A DNA stretch of 64,000 bases from Cyclobacteriaceae bacterium (GCA_019638275.1 JAHBUC010000001.1:836740-900739), one strand, 5' to 3'. Numbered from the stretch's first letter, positions 42,031 to 52,277 are shown. Numbers and translations are program-made. The notes: a model not told the origin generated them from the sequence alone.

Positions 42031-45000
42031 ATGAAGAGAATTTTACTGGTTATGATGTTCTCCACCATGTTGGGAACATTGGTATGGGCGCAAAGTCGCC
42101 TGGTTCAGGGCAGGGTTGTTTCGGGGGAAGACAATCAACCCATGCCTGGAGTAAACATTTTGGTGCAGGGTACTACCAAGGGTGCAGTTACTGACGCTAC
42201 CGGTAGTTTCAGCATTGAACTAACAGGTTCTGAAAGCACATTGGTGTTTTCTTTTATCGGGTACAAGCCGCAGACTGTAGAGGTGGGCAACCAGACGCAG
42301 TTATCCATTACTATGGAAGCAGATGCGATGGCATTGGAAGAGATTGTAGTGGTGGGGTATGGAACGCTACGTGAAAGAGACCTGACTTCAGCGATTGCTA
42401 CTGTAAAAACAGAAGATATCGTTAAAACCCCAAATGCGCAGGCCATGCAAGCACTTCAGGGCAGAATTGCCGGGGTTCAAATTGTAAGTAATGGTGCACC
42501 TGGAGCTTCACCTACAGTAAGGGTGAGAGGCTTAGGGTCATTTGAAGGAAACGCTGCTCCGTTATATGTTGTAGACGGAATGTTTTATAACAACATTGAT
42601 TTCCTCAATCCAAATGATATAAAAACTATTTCAGTACTAAAGGATGCATCTGCTTCAGCGATTTATGGAGTGCGTGCCGGAAACGGTGTTGTACTGATTG
42701 AAACAGTTTCTGGTAGCTACAATCAAAAGCCTGAGATTATTTACGATGGTTATTATGGTGTGCAAAACCCACAGAATGTGCTGAAAATGGCAAACAGTCA
42801 GCAGTTCGTTCAGTATGTTAATGAAACAGGAAGTGCTGCTGATATAGCTTTTGTTGAAAATGCGATGCAACGGTATGGCAGGAGCCGAATAGATCCGAAT
42901 ATACCTGATGTAAATACAGATTGGTATAGCGAAATTATGAGCCCGGCTGCAATACAAAATCATAGCCTCACTTTTAATGGTGGTAGTGAGAATACCCGCT
43001 ACTCAATAGGAGGAAGCTACTTTAGTCAGGATGGTCTTCTGAATGAGACCCGTAACCAATATCAGCGGCTTAATTTCAGGGCAAAAATTGATGCTGATGT
43101 ACGAGATTGGTTGAGTGTGGGTGGTAACCTGAATATCAGCACAGCGCGTCAGTACAATGGTGATAATGCCGCCTGGTTCCGCGCTTATTTTGCTGTGCCT
43201 ATTTTGCCTGTATTTGATGATCAAAATACAAATGCTGAGCCCTTTCAGCTTTCAAACGCACAACAGTTGGGCTACCGGGGTAGCCAAAATCCTTTTTACC
43301 CACTAATGTATGTCGATAGCAGGAATAATGTCGGTAAGGTTATGGGTAATTTTCATGTTAACCTTCATCTTGTTCCTGATAAGATTACATTCAGAACAGC
43401 ATACAATTATGCACTGGAAGGTATTAATTCCCGAAGGGTTGATTTTGAATATAACGATGGCATTACCCAGATTCAGTCAGCAATACGCAGGGAGCATTTC
43501 TCAAGGTATGACCAGGTCTGGGATAATTACCTGACATATACTGATAATTTTGACAAGCATAATATTACCATAGTAGGTGGTCAATCCTACAGAAGTGAAT
43601 ATCATGAGTTACTCTTTGTAAGAGGTACAGGTATTGATCCTGCTCCATCCAGAAATGCAGAAGAGTTTTGGTATTTGTCGAATGCTCTTGATTTTGATTT
43701 AAACGGTATTGGTGATGCCAACAACAATACCTTAAATGCAAACCTACGTTACCTGTCATTTTTTGGTCGCGTAGCTTATAACTATAACGACAAGTATCTT
43801 GTTTACGGTACAATCCGCAGAGATGGCAATAATAAGTTCCAGAAAAAATGGAACACCTTTGCCACCTTGGGTGCAGGATGGGTTGTGTCATCTGAAAACT
43901 TCTTCAATGTTACGGCTATTGATTTTCTTAAACTCCGTGCTTCATGGGGCCAACTTGGTAATGATGCCATACGTCCTTCGGTGGGTGCCCCCACTGTTCA
44001 GGAGACAAGTACAGCCATTAATGATGTGCGTGTTGTTGGTAGGAGATTGAATCCGACATTTGATTTGATAGATAGAGCGGAAACAACTGTTGAAACCAAT
44101 ATTGGTATCACAGCGAAGTTCCTAAAGAACCGACTTTCATTTGAGGCTGACTACTTTATTCGCGATACCGAAAATCTTGCCGTCTCTATCATTCCACCGG
44201 TTTTCAGAGCGGCAGAGCGCAGAAGTATTGGGGAGATTCGAAATCAAGGCTTTGAATTAAATATCAACTGGGATGACACGATTGGAGAGATTACCTATTA
44301 TATCGGGGGTAATTTCGCTACCCTGAAAAATAGTGTCCAGAGCTTGGGTGGTGTTGATCGTCTTGAAGCTGGTCAGGCAGAGTTTCGTCAAATGTCTATT
44401 ATAGGAAGTCCGTACCAGGCATTTTATGGATACCAGGTATCAGGTGTTTTTCAAAATGTTCAACAAATTCAAAATAGTGGATACACATCTGAATTTATTA
44501 CAAGCAGCAACCTGGTGCCGGGAGACTTCTTCTATAAAGATCAGAATGGTGACGGAGTGATTAATGACTTGGATCGCGTTGTACTTGGCTCATTTTTACC
44601 GAAAGTAACCTATGGTTTTAATTTAGGTGTCAGGTATAAAAATTTCGATTTATCAGCACTCTTTCAGGGCCAGGCCGGCCATAGCATTCTCAATAGGAAA
44701 AGAGGCGAAGTTATTTTCACTAATGATACTAACTTAGATGCTGATCTTGCCACGAACCTGTGGCGCGGTGAGGGAACATCCAATAAGTATCCATCTGCTG
44801 CCGGCCTGCGGAAAGGATGGAATCAAAATATGAGCGATTACTTCGTTGAAGATGGGTCATATTTCAGGATTCAAAATGTGCGCCTATCCTATACCTTAAA
44901 AGGTCAGGAACTGTTGGGTATACCAATGCCTGAAACCCGGTTATCGTTTACGGCTGAGCGCCCACTTACGGTTTTCAATTACAACGGCTTCAATCCTGAG

Positions 45001-45075
45001 GTGGCTGATGGAATAGACAGACAGGTGTACCCCATACCGGCTATTTACACTGTAGGACTAAACATTAAACTTTAA
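42031..45075 (+). CDS. SusC-like TonB-dependent glycan transporter
   Basis: 1014 residues. Signal peptide to about 21, carboxypeptidase-regulatory-like domain (about 24-105: VQGRVVSGEDNQPMPGVNILV), plug domain with the SusC signature ALEEIVVVGYGTLRERDLTS and RVRGLGSFEGNAAPLYVVDG, and a large barrel ending in YPIPAIYTVGLNIKL. It forms the outer-membrane channel importing oligosaccharides in a TonB-dependent way. It is paired with the SusD-like lipoprotein starting 5 bases later, and is the first structural gene of the locus downstream of the 7TMR-DISM regulator. Confidence 0.95.
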   Translation: MKRILLVMMFSTMLGTLVWAQSRLVQGRVVSGEDNQPMPGVNILVQGTTKGAVTDATGSFSIELTGSESTLVFSFIGYKPQTVEVGNQTQLSITMEADAMALEEIVVVGYGTLRERDLTSAIATVKTEDIVKTPNAQAMQALQGRIAGVQIVSNGAPGASPTVRVRGLGSFEGNAAPLYVVDGMFYNNIDFLNPNDIKTISVLKDASASAIYGVRAGNGVVLIETVSGSYNQKPEIIYDGYYGVQNPQNVLKMANSQQFVQYVNETGSAADIAFVENAMQRYGRSRIDPNIPDVNTDWYSEIMSPAAIQNHSLTFNGGSENTRYSIGGSYFSQDGLLNETRNQYQRLNFRAKIDADVRDWLSVGGNLNISTARQYNGDNAAWFRAYFAVPILPVFDDQNTNAEPFQLSNAQQLGYRGSQNPFYPLMYVDSRNNVGKVMGNFHVNLHLVPDKITFRTAYNYALEGINSRRVDFEYNDGITQIQSAIRREHFSRYDQVWDNYLTYTDNFDKHNITIVGGQSYRSEYHELLFVRGTGIDPAPSRNAEEFWYLSNALDFDLNGIGDANNNTLNANLRYLSFFGRVAYNYNDKYLVYGTIRRDGNNKFQKKWNTFATLGAGWVVSSENFFNVTAIDFLKLRASWGQLGNDAIRPSVGAPTVQETSTAINDVRVVGRRLNPTFDLIDRAETTVETNIGITAKFLKNRLSFEADYFIRDTENLAVSIIPPVFRAAERRSIGEIRNQGFELNINWDDTIGEITYYIGGNFATLKNSVQSLGGVDRLEAGQAEFRQMSIIGSPYQAFYGYQVSGVFQNVQQIQNSGYTSEFITSSNLVPGDFFYKDQNGDGVINDLDRVVLGSFLPKVTYGFNLGVRYKNFDLSALFQGQAGHSILNRKRGEVIFTNDTNLDADLATNLWRGEGTSNKYPSAAGLRKGWNQNMSDYFVEDGSYFRIQNVRLSYTLKGQELLGIPMPETRLSFTAERPLTVFNYNGFNPEVADGIDRQVYPIPAIYTVGLNIKL

Positions 45076-45080
45076 TCAAC

Positions 45081-46613
45081 ATGAAAACACTATATATAAA
45101 GCCATTGCGATATACGCTGGCGCTGATATCAGCATTGATGATAAATACATCGTGTCTGGATGAGCCACTAGAGAATGAAAGACGTGCTGGAGATACCGAT
45201 TATACGCAATCCGAGAATATGGTATTGCTGCTTTACGGAGCTTATGCTGAGTTAAACAGTTTACAGTGGGAAACATTTCCACTATTAGCCGTTCGAGGTG
45301 ATGATGTTGATCCTGCTGGTGATCAGGTTCCTCTTATTGATACGGACCAGTTTAAGTACGACAGGAATTTCTGGATATACAATTCCACATGGCTTAACCT
45401 GTATTCAGATTTAATCTATTGGCATGGAGCGATGGAAGAGATAAAGAAGTATCAGGACGCAGGAGCTAATCAGGCCCTGGCGCAGCAGTATATAGCAGAA
45501 ATAAAAGTGATGCGCGGGTTTGAACTTTTGCAACTAGCGCGTCTCTGGGGAAGTATTTTGATTCCACGTGTATCTCAACCTGGTGATTTATACAATGTGC
45601 AGTTGTCCACTTTTGACGAAGTAATGCAGCACATTTCCGATCAAATGGATGAGGCTATTCCATTTCTTGCCAACCTGCGCCCAAATCAACGAACAGATGT
45701 TCCGGGTGGCATTACCCGTCATACAGCACTTGCTGTAAAGGCAATGGCGAACCTTGAACTAAAAAAGTATCCGGAAGTAGCAGAGGCTACGGGACAGATC
45801 ATAGGCAGTAATTTGTTTACGTTAGAGAATGATTATTATCAATTGTTTAAAGTTCCAGGCAAGCTCAACAGTGAGAATTTGTTGGAACTTCAGTATTCAG
45901 ATTATGGCACTGGATCGGGTACCGTTAATAGTTATCTGTTTGAATTCTTTGGTCCGGGAAGTTGGACTCCCGCTGTAAGCGGTGCTGGTGGTGGTTGGGG
46001 TTTTTGGGAGCCAACAGTTAAGTATATTAAGTTTATGCTGGATCGCGGTGAACAAAAGCGTCTGCAAACAACAGTACTGTTTACTCCTGACGGCATAGCG
46101 GAAATTGAGTCTGATCCTATTTATGATCCACTACCCGCCTGGGTTACGAATGTTACGCCTGATGGTGATGTATTTAATAATCATGTGCGCTACAACTTCT
46201 TAAGCGGTAAGCATTATTTGCCGTCTACCCAGCTCACACCCGGCCGTACAACTTACGGAACAAATAAAAATTTCATTTGTATTCGTTATGCTGAAGTATT
46301 GTTGATGCATGCCGAGGCATTGGTAAGCGGAGCCACAAGCAGTGTGAAATCAGCGGCTGAGGCAGTTAGCGATGTAAGAACCAGAGCTGGCCTTGGTAGC
46401 GTTGGCACAGTAACCCTTGATGATGTGTTGGATGAAAAGTATGCCGAGTTTGGTATGGAGTGGGGCATTCGCTTTCAGGATTTGGTACGGCACAACCGCA
46501 CTACAGAATTGAATTATGAAGGAAGAACCTTCTCAATTGATGCGGATAGATTCCTTCCTTACCCACTTGCGCAACAAGGAATATTACCTCAGTTGAGAGA
46601 TACAAATGACTAA
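45081..46613 (+). CDS. SusD-like glycan-binding lipoprotein
   Basis: 510 residues. Lipoprotein signal with lipobox MINTSC (Cys25). The SusD/RagB fold is indicated by helical repeats: VLLLYGAYAELNSLQWETF, AEIKVMRGFELLQLARLWGSI, and the C-terminal region with NFICIRYAEVLLMHAEAL and RFQDLVRHNRTTEL. It sits over the SusC channel at the cell surface and captures oligosaccharides. The gene begins 5 bases after SusC and the next lipoprotein follows by 36 bases, so all three share a transcript. Confidence 0.95.
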   Translation: MKTLYIKPLRYTLALISALMINTSCLDEPLENERRAGDTDYTQSENMVLLLYGAYAELNSLQWETFPLLAVRGDDVDPAGDQVPLIDTDQFKYDRNFWIYNSTWLNLYSDLIYWHGAMEEIKKYQDAGANQALAQQYIAEIKVMRGFELLQLARLWGSILIPRVSQPGDLYNVQLSTFDEVMQHISDQMDEAIPFLANLRPNQRTDVPGGITRHTALAVKAMANLELKKYPEVAEATGQIIGSNLFTLENDYYQLFKVPGKLNSENLLELQYSDYGTGSGTVNSYLFEFFGPGSWTPAVSGAGGGWGFWEPTVKYIKFMLDRGEQKRLQTTVLFTPDGIAEIESDPIYDPLPAWVTNVTPDGDVFNNHVRYNFLSGKHYLPSTQLTPGRTTYGTNKNFICIRYAEVLLMHAEALVSGATSSVKSAAEAVSDVRTRAGLGSVGTVTLDDVLDEKYAEFGMEWGIRFQDLVRHNRTTELNYEGRTFSIDADRFLPYPLAQQGILPQLRDTND

Positions 46614-46649
46614 GAAGAAAGTTAGTGCGAACTTAAAATACTACGTGAA

Positions 46650-48392
46650 ATGAAAAGTATAAAAACGTTACTATTGGGATTGCTCATTCTCGCTTTCTCA
46701 TGTAAGGACAGCTTTATTGATGACATCCGGAGGGTTGCTCCCGGTGATGATGAATCAGCGCCTGTGGTGAATGTTGTATATCCAACGGAAGGTACTAAAA
46801 TCAAAGTTAATGAAGCCGTCACTTCGATTAACCTGAATTTTGAAGTGATTGATGATATTGAGATTGCATCGGTAACCGTTAAGATTGACGATGAAGTTAT
46901 CGTAAGCTATGATGAATTCATAGACTACCGAAAATTCAAACAGCAATATTTATATACAAATCTTACAACCGGCACCCATATACTGGATATCACTGCAGTT
47001 GATATAGAGGGTAAGGTTACGACAAAGCTTGTAAACTTTGAGAAAGAGCCGGCTTATGTACCGGTTTACGATGGTGAGATTTTTTATATGCCGTTTGATG
47101 GTAACTTCATTGAGTTGGTGAGCATAACCTTTCCAACTGCAGTGGGTAGCCCTGGCTTTACAACCGATTCGAAAGCGGGAAGTAACTCGTATGCAGGTGC
47201 AGCAAATGGTTACCTTACTTTTCCGGCAACTGACTTAACTAAAACAAATTCCTTCAGTGCAGCATTTTGGATGAAGATTGATGCAACACCCGATCGCGCA
47301 GGTGTGCTGGTAATGGGCCCTCCTGGTATCAACACCCGCACACAGGGCTTCCGCTTCTTCCGCGAAAATGCAGGTGGCAAGCAACGCTTTAAGTTGAATG
47401 TTGGCCACGGTGCCGGTGAAAACTGGTTTGATGGAGGCGCGAATGCTGATGTTGATCCGACTACAAATGAATGGGTTCACCTGGCATTTACTATTTCACC
47501 CACTCAGGGAACCGTATACATCAACGGCAATATCGTTTCGCAAGGCGCGTTAACATCGGCTATAGATTGGACCGGCTGTGATGGTTTATCCATTATGTCA
47601 GGCGCACCACGGTTTTCCGAATGGGGACATCTCTCAGATGAAAGTTACATGGATGAGTTGAGACTCTTTGACAAGGCGCTTTCTCAAGCCGAAGTTCAGA
47701 ATATTATGGTTACTTCTGCTGAAGAAGTTTATGAGCCTAAGTATGATGGCGAAGTTTTTTACATGCCGTTTGATGGTACCAACAGCGAGCGCATAACCAA
47801 AACTTCTCCTGCCATTGTAGGCACACCGGGTTTTGCAGGTGAAAGTGTACAGGGAGATGATGCCTATGCCGGAGCAACAGGCTCTTACCTGACATTCCCC
47901 ACAACAGCTTTAAAGAATGATGAATTCAGTGCCGTATTTTGGATGAAGGTTGATGCTACACCGGATCGTGCAGGTATTTTGGTAATGGGCCCTCCGGGTG
48001 ATAACATTCGAACCCAGGGTTTCAGGTTCTTCCGCGAAAACGCTGGTGGTAAGCAACGATTTAAATTAAATGTTGGAAACGGAACAGGTGATAATTGGTT
48101 CGATGGCGGGGCTAACGCTGATGTTGATCCAACTGTTAACCAATGGAATCATTTTGCTTTCACCATTTCAGGCTCGGAATGTAAAGTATACATTAATGGT
48201 ACCGTAGTTTCACAGGGTGCATTTGCGGGCGTTGACTGGACGGGCTGTGATGTGCTATCGATTATGTCGGGTGCACCACGGTTTATGGAATGGGGACATC
48301 TATCAGATGAAAGTTATCTGGATGAACTTCGGATTTTCAACAAGGCATTATCACAGGCTGAAATACAGAACATTATCGATGATGAAAATTAA
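46650..48392 (+). CDS. Surface lipoprotein with two tandem LamG modules
   Basis: 580 residues. Lipoprotein signal (LLILAFSC, Cys17), then an Ig-like region (about 30-130: NVVYPTEGTKIKVNEAVTSI), then two LamG/concanavalin-like modules (about 137-358 and 362-580). The modules are strongly alike, sharing RTQGFRFFRENAGGKQRFKL, NWFDGGANADVDP and LSIMSGAPRF. In SusE/SusF position after SusD, it probably binds the target polysaccharide at the cell surface. No catalytic residues are apparent. Confidence 0.85.
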   Translation: MKSIKTLLLGLLILAFSCKDSFIDDIRRVAPGDDESAPVVNVVYPTEGTKIKVNEAVTSINLNFEVIDDIEIASVTVKIDDEVIVSYDEFIDYRKFKQQYLYTNLTTGTHILDITAVDIEGKVTTKLVNFEKEPAYVPVYDGEIFYMPFDGNFIELVSITFPTAVGSPGFTTDSKAGSNSYAGAANGYLTFPATDLTKTNSFSAAFWMKIDATPDRAGVLVMGPPGINTRTQGFRFFRENAGGKQRFKLNVGHGAGENWFDGGANADVDPTTNEWVHLAFTISPTQGTVYINGNIVSQGALTSAIDWTGCDGLSIMSGAPRFSEWGHLSDESYMDELRLFDKALSQAEVQNIMVTSAEEVYEPKYDGEVFYMPFDGTNSERITKTSPAIVGTPGFAGESVQGDDAYAGATGSYLTFPTTALKNDEFSAVFWMKVDATPDRAGILVMGPPGDNIRTQGFRFFRENAGGKQRFKLNVGNGTGDNWFDGGANADVDPTVNQWNHFAFTISGSECKVYINGTVVSQGAFAGVDWTGCDVLSIMSGAPRFMEWGHLSDESYLDELRIFNKALSQAEIQNIIDDEN

Positions 48393-48463
48393 TAGAACGT
48401 AATGCTAAAATCTGATCGTATCAGATGACAGATTACGTTAATTAGGTTTGGTGTTAGTTTAGT

Positions 48464-50482
48464 GTGAGGAAGGTTCCGTCAGTCTTTGATGGAACCTCCT
48501 TTTTAAAAACCTTTAAGGTGTTTAAGCGGCTACTTTTATTTTTCTATATAAGTGCAACATCGGTTATCAGCTGCAATCAGGATGATGCGCCCGGTATGTT
48601 GCAACTTGCAACTGCCTTCATAGGTTCAATAAATCTTGACCTCAACGGTTCGGTAACAACTGGCGTGCCGGTTGATCAACCGGTTTATCTTACATTCTCT
48701 TCTGCAGTTGACCGCAACACAGTGGCTTCTTCAATTTCTATCTCATCTGATGATTCTGATATAGAAGTTGAGTTTAATTTCCTGAGTAATGATAAGGGAA
48801 TATTGGTAAGACCTTTACAATTATTGACCAATGGAATTGAATTCACGTTAACAATTTCAAATTCCTTGAAGGGTGCCAAGGGTGAAAATTTTTCAGGTCA
48901 ACTTATAAAGTTTAAATCTATTTCAGCTCCGCTAACTATTCAGTCATTTACTATTGGCGATAAAGTAGTCACTTCATCAAGTAGGGTACTTGATGTGCCA
49001 CTAAATTTAACGATTGCGATAGAATTTTCAGTTCCGGTAAATCCTGCAACAGTTTCAGGCTCCATTCAACTACAAGGCCCCGGGGGTGGGACAATAGTAC
49101 CTGTTTTATCAAACGGTAACAAAACACTTACCATTAGTCGAACAGCCGCTTTGCAACCTTTTGGTAAGTATACCTTTTCGATTTCAAATAATCTTGAAGG
49201 AGCTAATCAGGAACCCTTTCAAACACGTACTCAGGTATTTTACGCAGCGGCTGACCCCACACCCAAGTTCCCAATCATCACCGATGAAGAATTACTCACC
49301 TTGGTGCAACAACAAACCTTCAAATACTTCTGGGATTTTGCCCATCCGGCCAGTGGCATGGCGCGCGAAAGAAATACCTCAAACGATTTGGTGACCAGCG
49401 GAGGTTCGGGCTTTGGTATTATGGCGATCATTGTTGGCATTGAACGTGGATTCATTACCCGACAACAAGGGATTGAACGCCTGGATAAAATTCTGGACTT
49501 TCTTGAAACTGCTGATCGTTTTCATGGCGTTTGGTCGCATTGGATAAACGGCAACACGGGTGCGGTGATTCCTTTCAGCGCAAACGACAATGGCGGTGAT
49601 CTGGTAGAGACTTCTTTTCTTATTCAGGGCCTGATTACGTTTCGTCAATATCTAAATGCTGGAAATGCAACTGAAAATGAATTGATCAATCGCATCAACG
49701 CACTATGGCAAGGTGTGGAATGGGATTGGTACAGAAGAGATAATCAACAGGTATTGTACTGGCATTGGTCGGCCGATAAAGGATGGGCCATGAACATGCA
49801 GATAAAAGGATGGAACGAATGTTTGATTACCTATTTTCTGGCAGCTGCATCGCCAACCCACAGCATCCCCAAAAGTGTATACGATCAGGGCTGGGCTTCG
49901 AATGGTGGCATGCAAAACGGCAACACATATGAAGGAGTACAGTTACCGTTGGGGTACCCATTTGGCGGCCCGTTATTCTTTACTCACTATTCTTTCCTGG
50001 GTCTTGATCCAAGAAATTTGTCGGATGCATATGCAAACTATTGGGTACAGAACGTAAATCACTCCCTCATTAATTATAAGTATTGTGTGCGCAACCCCAA
50101 GCAGTTTGTGGGGTACAAAGAAAATAGTTGGGGCTTAACGGCTAGCGATAATCACACCGGCTATTCGGCACACTCACCAACCAATGACCTGGGTGTAATA
50201 ACCCCTACAGCAGCACTTTCCTCTTTTCCATACACGCCCGATGAATCAATGGAGGCGTTGAAATTCTTCTACTATATATACGGTGATAAGCTGTGGGGAA
50301 ATTATGGTTTTTACGATGCCTTCAACATTACGGAAGGTTGGGTAGCCAATTCATACCTGGCGATTGATCAGGGCCCGATCATTATCATGATAGAAAATTA
50401 CAGAACAGGTTTATTGTGGGATTTATTTATGTCGGCACCAGAAGTGCAAACGGCCATGACAAAACTTGGATTTACTAATTGA
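48464..50482 (+). CDS. PF10091/GH144-like glucanase lipoprotein with Ig-like domains
   Basis: 672 residues from a GTG start; lipobox SVISC near residue 37. Two bacterial Ig-like domains (about 45-145 and 150-255) precede a PF10091 'glucoamylase' domain (about 272-672), an (alpha/alpha)6 barrel with ADRFHGVWSHWINGNTG, NDNGGDLVETSFLIQGL and YWHWSADKGW. Characterised members of this group include GH144 endo-beta-1,2-glucanases. Surface exposure is likely from the lipid anchor and the Ig spacers. It has a paralogue of the catalytic part two genes downstream. Exact substrate is inference from family and locus. Confidence 0.85.
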   Translation: MRKVPSVFDGTSFLKTFKVFKRLLLFFYISATSVISCNQDDAPGMLQLATAFIGSINLDLNGSVTTGVPVDQPVYLTFSSAVDRNTVASSISISSDDSDIEVEFNFLSNDKGILVRPLQLLTNGIEFTLTISNSLKGAKGENFSGQLIKFKSISAPLTIQSFTIGDKVVTSSSRVLDVPLNLTIAIEFSVPVNPATVSGSIQLQGPGGGTIVPVLSNGNKTLTISRTAALQPFGKYTFSISNNLEGANQEPFQTRTQVFYAAADPTPKFPIITDEELLTLVQQQTFKYFWDFAHPASGMARERNTSNDLVTSGGSGFGIMAIIVGIERGFITRQQGIERLDKILDFLETADRFHGVWSHWINGNTGAVIPFSANDNGGDLVETSFLIQGLITFRQYLNAGNATENELINRINALWQGVEWDWYRRDNQQVLYWHWSADKGWAMNMQIKGWNECLITYFLAAASPTHSIPKSVYDQGWASNGGMQNGNTYEGVQLPLGYPFGGPLFFTHYSFLGLDPRNLSDAYANYWVQNVNHSLINYKYCVRNPKQFVGYKENSWGLTASDNHTGYSAHSPTNDLGVITPTAALSSFPYTPDESMEALKFFYYIYGDKLWGNYGFYDAFNITEGWVANSYLAIDQGPIIIMIENYRTGLLWDLFMSAPEVQTAMTKLGFTN

Positions 50483-50600
50483 TAAATGACAAACCACAGA
50501 GTACACAAAGATTTACACAAAGTGCACAAGGAGCTACTGTTCAAAGGTTTTTCCTTTGCGCACATTGTGCCTTCTTTGTTCACTTTGTGGTTAAATTTAT
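50482..50600. repeat. Inverted-repeat element overlapping the start of the GH43-like gene
   Basis: Outer border ATAAATGACAAACCACAG on the left pairs with CTTTGTGGTTAAATTTAT on the right; inside, CACAAAG and CTTTGTG units alternate. The only ATG of the open frame (50486) lies inside the left arm, so the first 30-40 residues (NHRVHKDLHKVHKE and on) are encoded by the element. A TTG at 50585 in the right arm would yield a compact lipoprotein signal peptide. Confidence 0.75.
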
Positions 50601-52174
50601 TTAAGTGTATTCTACTGATACCTGTGGTAAGCATGCTTTCATGCTCAGATCAACCTGCTGAATATTATGAAGTGCCCAACACGTATTGCAATCCTATCAA
50701 TCTTGATTATGCCTACGTACCTTCCACACACACCTATTATGCACAAAATGAATCACACCGCAGCACGGCCGATCCGGCTGTTGTAAACCTGCGCGACACG
50801 CTGTACTTGTTTTCGACCAACCAAAACGGGTATTGGTGGAGTGCCGACATGCGTACCTGGAATTTTGTGCGACAGGATTTTCAAAAAAATGGAAGGGCAG
50901 GCGACAATGTTTGCGCTCCGGGTGCCTGGGCATGGGGCGATAGCCTGTTGTTTATTCCCTCGTTTGTTGCACCCGATCCGATGCCGCTTTATTTAAGTAC
51001 CGATCCTAAAAATGCAAAGTGGACCATTCTTCGTGATTCGTTTGAAGTGGGAACATGGGATCCATCTTTCTTTAAAGACGATGACGGAAAAGCGTATGTG
51101 TACTGGGGCAGTTCAAATTTTTATCCATTGTATGGAATGGAACTGGATGCAAAGAGTGGGTACAAACCGATTGGTGAACGAAAGGAGTTGTCGCGCTTAC
51201 ACCCGGATGAACACGGATGGGAGCGGTTTGGCGAAGACCATAAAGACACAACCATTGCACCATATACAGAAGGTCCGTGGATGACCAAGCATAACGGAAA
51301 GTACTATTATCAATATGCTGCACCCGGTACGGAATGGAATATATATGCCGATGGCGTTTTGGTGGGCGATCATCCGTTGGGACCATTTGAGTATCAATCC
51401 TATAATCCATTTTCGTATAAACCAGGCGGATTTATTACTGGTGCGGGACACGGCAGCACATTTCAAGACAAGCATGGTAATTATTGGCATGCCGGTACCA
51501 TGCTGAATTGGATCAAGTACAAGTTTGAGCGCAGACTTGGAATTTTTCCTTCCGGTTTTGATGATGACGGACAGCTGTATTGCATCACAGCATTTGGTGA
51601 TTATCCAAATTATCACGCATCTGGTCAACGTGATCATCGTGAATCAACCTTTACGGGATGGATGTTGCAATCCTATAAAAAGAAAGTGTGGGCTTCTTCT
51701 TCCTTACCAGGAAAAACTCCGGAATTAGCAGTGAATGAAAACATCCGCACTTACTGGAGTGCGGAAACGGCATTGAAAGGTGAATTTCTGGCTGTCGATC
51801 TTGGTGGTGAGGTTGATATTTATGCCATCCAGGTCAACTATGCGGATGAAGGCGCAACGCTTCGTGATAAGCAGGATTCTATTTATCATCAATACATCAT
51901 CTGGCATAGCCATGATGGTGATAGCTGGGGTATGTTGATCGACAAAAGCAAGAACCGGAAAGATGTACCGCACGATTACATCGAACTAAAAAAACATTTC
52001 ACAACCCGATACCTCAAACTCGAAAATGTGCACATGGCCGATGGAAAATTTGCTATTGCAGGATTTCGTGTTTTTGGAAAGCGTGAGGGAGCTGTGCCAG
52101 AACCTGTTGAAAACTTTTCAGTCAGGCGGCATGCATGGTGCATGAGTCAACAGAACGGTACTTCAGGGGGTTGA
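50486..52174 (+). CDS. GH43-like glycoside hydrolase lipoprotein with discoidin domain
   Basis: 562 residues as open frame; the true start may be a TTG at 50585 (MWLNLFKCILLIPVVSMLSC), which gives a normal lipobox. A five-bladed propeller of the GH43 type carries the three acidic landmarks: TADPAVVNLRDT, GTWDPSFFKDDDG and PYTEGPWM (the general-acid Glu). A discoidin-like (F5/8C) domain follows (about 400-530). The frame ends in a broken fibronectin-III stretch (HAWCMSQQNG). It lies 3 bases after the first GH144-like gene. Substrate is not evident; it may trim side chains of the polysaccharide handled by this locus. Confidence 0.8.
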   Translation: MTNHRVHKDLHKVHKELLFKGFSFAHIVPSLFTLWLNLFKCILLIPVVSMLSCSDQPAEYYEVPNTYCNPINLDYAYVPSTHTYYAQNESHRSTADPAVVNLRDTLYLFSTNQNGYWWSADMRTWNFVRQDFQKNGRAGDNVCAPGAWAWGDSLLFIPSFVAPDPMPLYLSTDPKNAKWTILRDSFEVGTWDPSFFKDDDGKAYVYWGSSNFYPLYGMELDAKSGYKPIGERKELSRLHPDEHGWERFGEDHKDTTIAPYTEGPWMTKHNGKYYYQYAAPGTEWNIYADGVLVGDHPLGPFEYQSYNPFSYKPGGFITGAGHGSTFQDKHGNYWHAGTMLNWIKYKFERRLGIFPSGFDDDGQLYCITAFGDYPNYHASGQRDHRESTFTGWMLQSYKKKVWASSSLPGKTPELAVNENIRTYWSAETALKGEFLAVDLGGEVDIYAIQVNYADEGATLRDKQDSIYHQYIIWHSHDGDSWGMLIDKSKNRKDVPHDYIELKKHFTTRYLKLENVHMADGKFAIAGFRVFGKREGAVPEPVENFSVRRHAWCMSQQNGTSGG

Positions 52175-52257
52175 ATAAAGACGTCAGGTATTTTGCACAG
52201 ATTGAAGCTATTGGCGAAACCGGTGTCTCTGAAAAAAGTAGTGTTATTGAATTTTAA
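52175..52257 (+). pseudogene. Out-of-frame remainder of a fibronectin-III domain
   Basis: Downstream of the GH43-like stop, the +2 frame (open from before 52130 to a stop at 52255-52257) reads VHESTERYFRGLNKDVRYFA and on to KSSVIEF. This is the second half of a fibronectin type III domain whose first strand (PVENFSVRR) ends the GH43-like frame. The middle of the domain is lost by a deletion that is not a multiple of three, next to short GCATG repeats (52130-52144). Confidence 0.65.
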
Positions 52258-52277
52258 AAAAATTTAAACCAACCAAC

